Assembly: GCA_016717725.1 (NCBI GenBank) | Contig: JADKFA010000010.1 | Location: 62,001-126,000 of the forward strand | Length of the DNA: 64,000 nt | Direction: 5' to 3' | Origin: Bacteroidota bacterium | GTDB taxonomy: Bacteria > Bacteroidota > Bacteroidia > AKYH767-A > OLB10 | Shown: positions 62,662 to 64,000 of the stretch, piece after piece | Layout: every line of letters begins with the position of its first letter | Numbering within the stretch: position 1 is the first letter of the stretch | The notes under the pieces: model-generated | Told to the model about the DNA's origin: nothing | What the model saw: the letters and a program-made list of their open reading frames with translations, nothing else | The model's database searches: none | Translations under genes and position numbers: made by a program

Positions 62662-63723
62662 ATGAACAAGAAGATTTTATTAATCGAAGACAATGCAGAT
62701 GTACGTGAAAACACAGCTGAAATTTTGGAATTAGCACATTACAAAGTTTTCACAGCGCCTGATGGTAAAGAAGGAGTGGAATTGGCTCGTCAGGAACAGC
62801 CTGATTTAATTATTTGCGATATCATGATGCCTGGTTTGGATGGCTATGGTGTATTGCATCTTTTGGGAAAAGATCCTGCGATGGCTGCTATCCCATTTAT
62901 TTTCCTCACTGCTAAAGCAGAACGTAGCGATATGCGCAAAGGAATGGACATGGGAGCTGATGATTATATTACTAAACCTTTTGATAAAACCGAATTATTA
63001 AATGCTGTAGAAAGTAGAATTAAAAAAGCTGAAGTACTGAAAAAGGAATACGAAAAAGATTTTGACGGTTTGAGTACCTTCATCAGTGATGTGGCGGGAT
63101 CAAATGCTTTAAAAAAATTCTTAGAAGGCAAAAAAATAAATCATTATAAAAAGAAAGAAACCATTTATCTTGAAGGAAATTTCCCTAATGGTCTTTACTA
63201 TATCAATCATGGTAAAGTAAAGATTTTCAAAACTCATGAGTATGGTAAAGAGCTCATCACAGATCTCTTAAAGGAAGGTGATTTCTTTGCTTACACGAGT
63301 TTGCTAGAGGAAAAACCATACAATGAATCAGCCGAGACTTTAGAGGATTCAGAAATTATTTTTATCCCAAAAGACGAGTTCCACAATATGATTTTTGGAA
63401 ATGTATCGGTGACACGTAGCTTCTTAAAAATTCTTACCAAAGGAGTTGTCGACAAACAAGATCGTTTAGTGGATTTAGCATATAGTTCTGTAAGAAAAAG
63501 AACTGCTGAAGCTTTACTCCTACTTCAAGAAAAATATCAAAATAAAGACGAAGGGCAGTTTTCAATGGCCATTGCTCGTGATGACTTGGCGAACATTGTA
63601 GGTACAGCTACAGAATCATTGATCAGAACGTTAAGTGATTTTAAAGAAGAAAACTTAATTGAGATTAAGAGCGGAAAAATAAATATCATCAATGAAAATA
63701 AATTGAGATCGTTGAAAGGATAG
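62662..63723 (+). CDS. Response regulator fused to a Crp/FNR transcription factor
   Basis: A 353-residue protein. Receiver domain (about 3-120) with Asp53 in 'IICDIMMPGLDG', Thr in 'FLTAKAE' and 'DDYITKPFDKTEL'. A cyclic-nucleotide-binding fold follows ('YKKKETIYLEGNFPNGLYYI', 'GKVKIFKTHEYGKELITDLL') and then an HTH_Crp domain whose recognition helix reads 'IVGTATESLIRTLSDF': the Glu and Arg that contact TGA in CRP and FNR are kept, the FNR Ser212 position is Ile. No cysteine cluster, so not an iron-sulfur oxygen sensor. It could bind the TGAT-N4-ATCA sites of the stress island, but this is only inference. Confidence 0.9.
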   Translation: MNKKILLIEDNADVRENTAEILELAHYKVFTAPDGKEGVELARQEQPDLIICDIMMPGLDGYGVLHLLGKDPAMAAIPFIFLTAKAERSDMRKGMDMGADDYITKPFDKTELLNAVESRIKKAEVLKKEYEKDFDGLSTFISDVAGSNALKKFLEGKKINHYKKKETIYLEGNFPNGLYYINHGKVKIFKTHEYGKELITDLLKEGDFFAYTSLLEEKPYNESAETLEDSEIIFIPKDEFHNMIFGNVSVTRSFLKILTKGVVDKQDRLVDLAYSSVRKRTAEALLLLQEKYQNKDEGQFSMAIARDDLANIVGTATESLIRTLSDFKEENLIEIKSGKINIINENKLRSLKG

Positions 63724-64000
63724 TTGAGTGATTTTCGGACTTTTTTTTAAAAAATATCGTTGAATTACTATTAATGTTAACCGCAAGGGACGCAAGGAAG
63801 GCGCTGTGGTCGCAAGGCGGATTTCTGTAAGTAAAATAGTTGCTTTATCGGTTTTAAAAAATTATGGTGGGATTCTTTATGTATTTAAAATCTTAGCGAT
63901 CTTAGTGAAATTGCCTTATAAATAAGTTTCACATTCATCTTGCAAAGCCAATAAATTAGACCAAAAACAATTTTAATAAGGATCGATATTATCCAAATTT
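63724..64000. other. Terminal gap with GCAAGG-type repeat
   Basis: No gene in the last 277 bases. AACCGCAAGGGACGCAAGG with GCGCTGTGGTCGCAAGGCGG (63779-63820) is a short dispersed repeat. Confidence 0.5.

Noticed and set aside
1..64000. tRNA, rRNA and riboswitch genes
   Set aside because: Read through all gaps and saw no cloverleaf, rRNA signature or known riboswitch core; a covariance search would be decisive.

Overview
The window is a stretch of a Bacteroidota chromosome, roughly 36-38% GC by eye. The lineage call rests on type IX secretion sorting domains at the ends of several exoproteins, TAnnTTTG-type promoter elements close to start codons, a serine palmitoyltransferase, a bamD-rpoZ-coaBC-DUF4835-recN run, SusD-free but lipoprotein-rich gene content, and a Crp/FNR domain fused to a receiver. 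Genus cannot be decided. Nothing here is a complete rRNA or tRNA gene.

Layout. 1-6.9 kb: end of pcm, a frameshifted propeller lipoprotein, a histidine kinase/OmpR regulator pair, Hsp20, then surE (frameshifted), a membrane protein and lpxB. 6.9-19.9 kb: a compact stress-gene island (outer-membrane-like lipoprotein, phosphoribosyltransferase, alpha/beta hydrolase, erythromycin-esterase-like protein, FMN split-barrel protein, PolX polymerase, tandem CBS protein, BaeRF release-factor-like protein, DUF4136 lipoprotein, nitroreductase, tandem UspA protein, triple-BON protein). It ends at 19942-20105 in a second, diverged copy of the 3' end of lpxB. 20-28.5 kb: HigBA-type toxin-antitoxin, an SSB paralogue, a very large T9SS exoprotein (frameshifted) and small secreted or zinc-binding proteins. 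28.5-46 kb: core genes (TPR protein, gyrA, clpC, fabI, recN, DUF4835, coaBC, rpoZ, bamD, spt, a histone-H1-like protein, two FKBP lipoproteins, NrnA-like DHH phosphoesterase). 46-56 kb: ndk, DUF721, a 38-residue membrane protein, SAM hydroxide adenosyltransferase, alkB, a lone oxidase subunit III, T9SS exoproteins, 3-hydroxybutyryl-CoA dehydrogenase, a frameshifted Smr protein. 56-64 kb: a DUF1016 nuclease gene split by an insertion sequence, a DUF922 protein, a beta-CASP nuclease, and a PAS kinase plus receiver-Crp/FNR regulator.

The main discovery candidate is the island at about 6.76-19.96 kb. Its ends carry a 19/20 identical direct repeat (6755-6774 and 19942-19961), each the start of an lpxB tail, and the two tails are only about 60% identical in protein. 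Its gene content closely parallels the mycobacterial DosR dormancy regulon. Four of its promoter regions carry FNR-type palindromes (TTGAT-N4-ATCAA-like), three of them at exactly the same spacing (58.5 bp) from a CTTTG element. I read this as a low-oxygen or dormancy module acquired by recombination at lpxB and controlled by an FNR/CRP-family regulator; this is inference from sequence.

Other points: five genes carry single-base frameshifts, mostly in short A/T runs, so either the assembly has indel errors or these genes are decaying. Intergenic gaps hold several families of dispersed palindromic repeats, including a tandem array of nested hairpins at 53149-53300.
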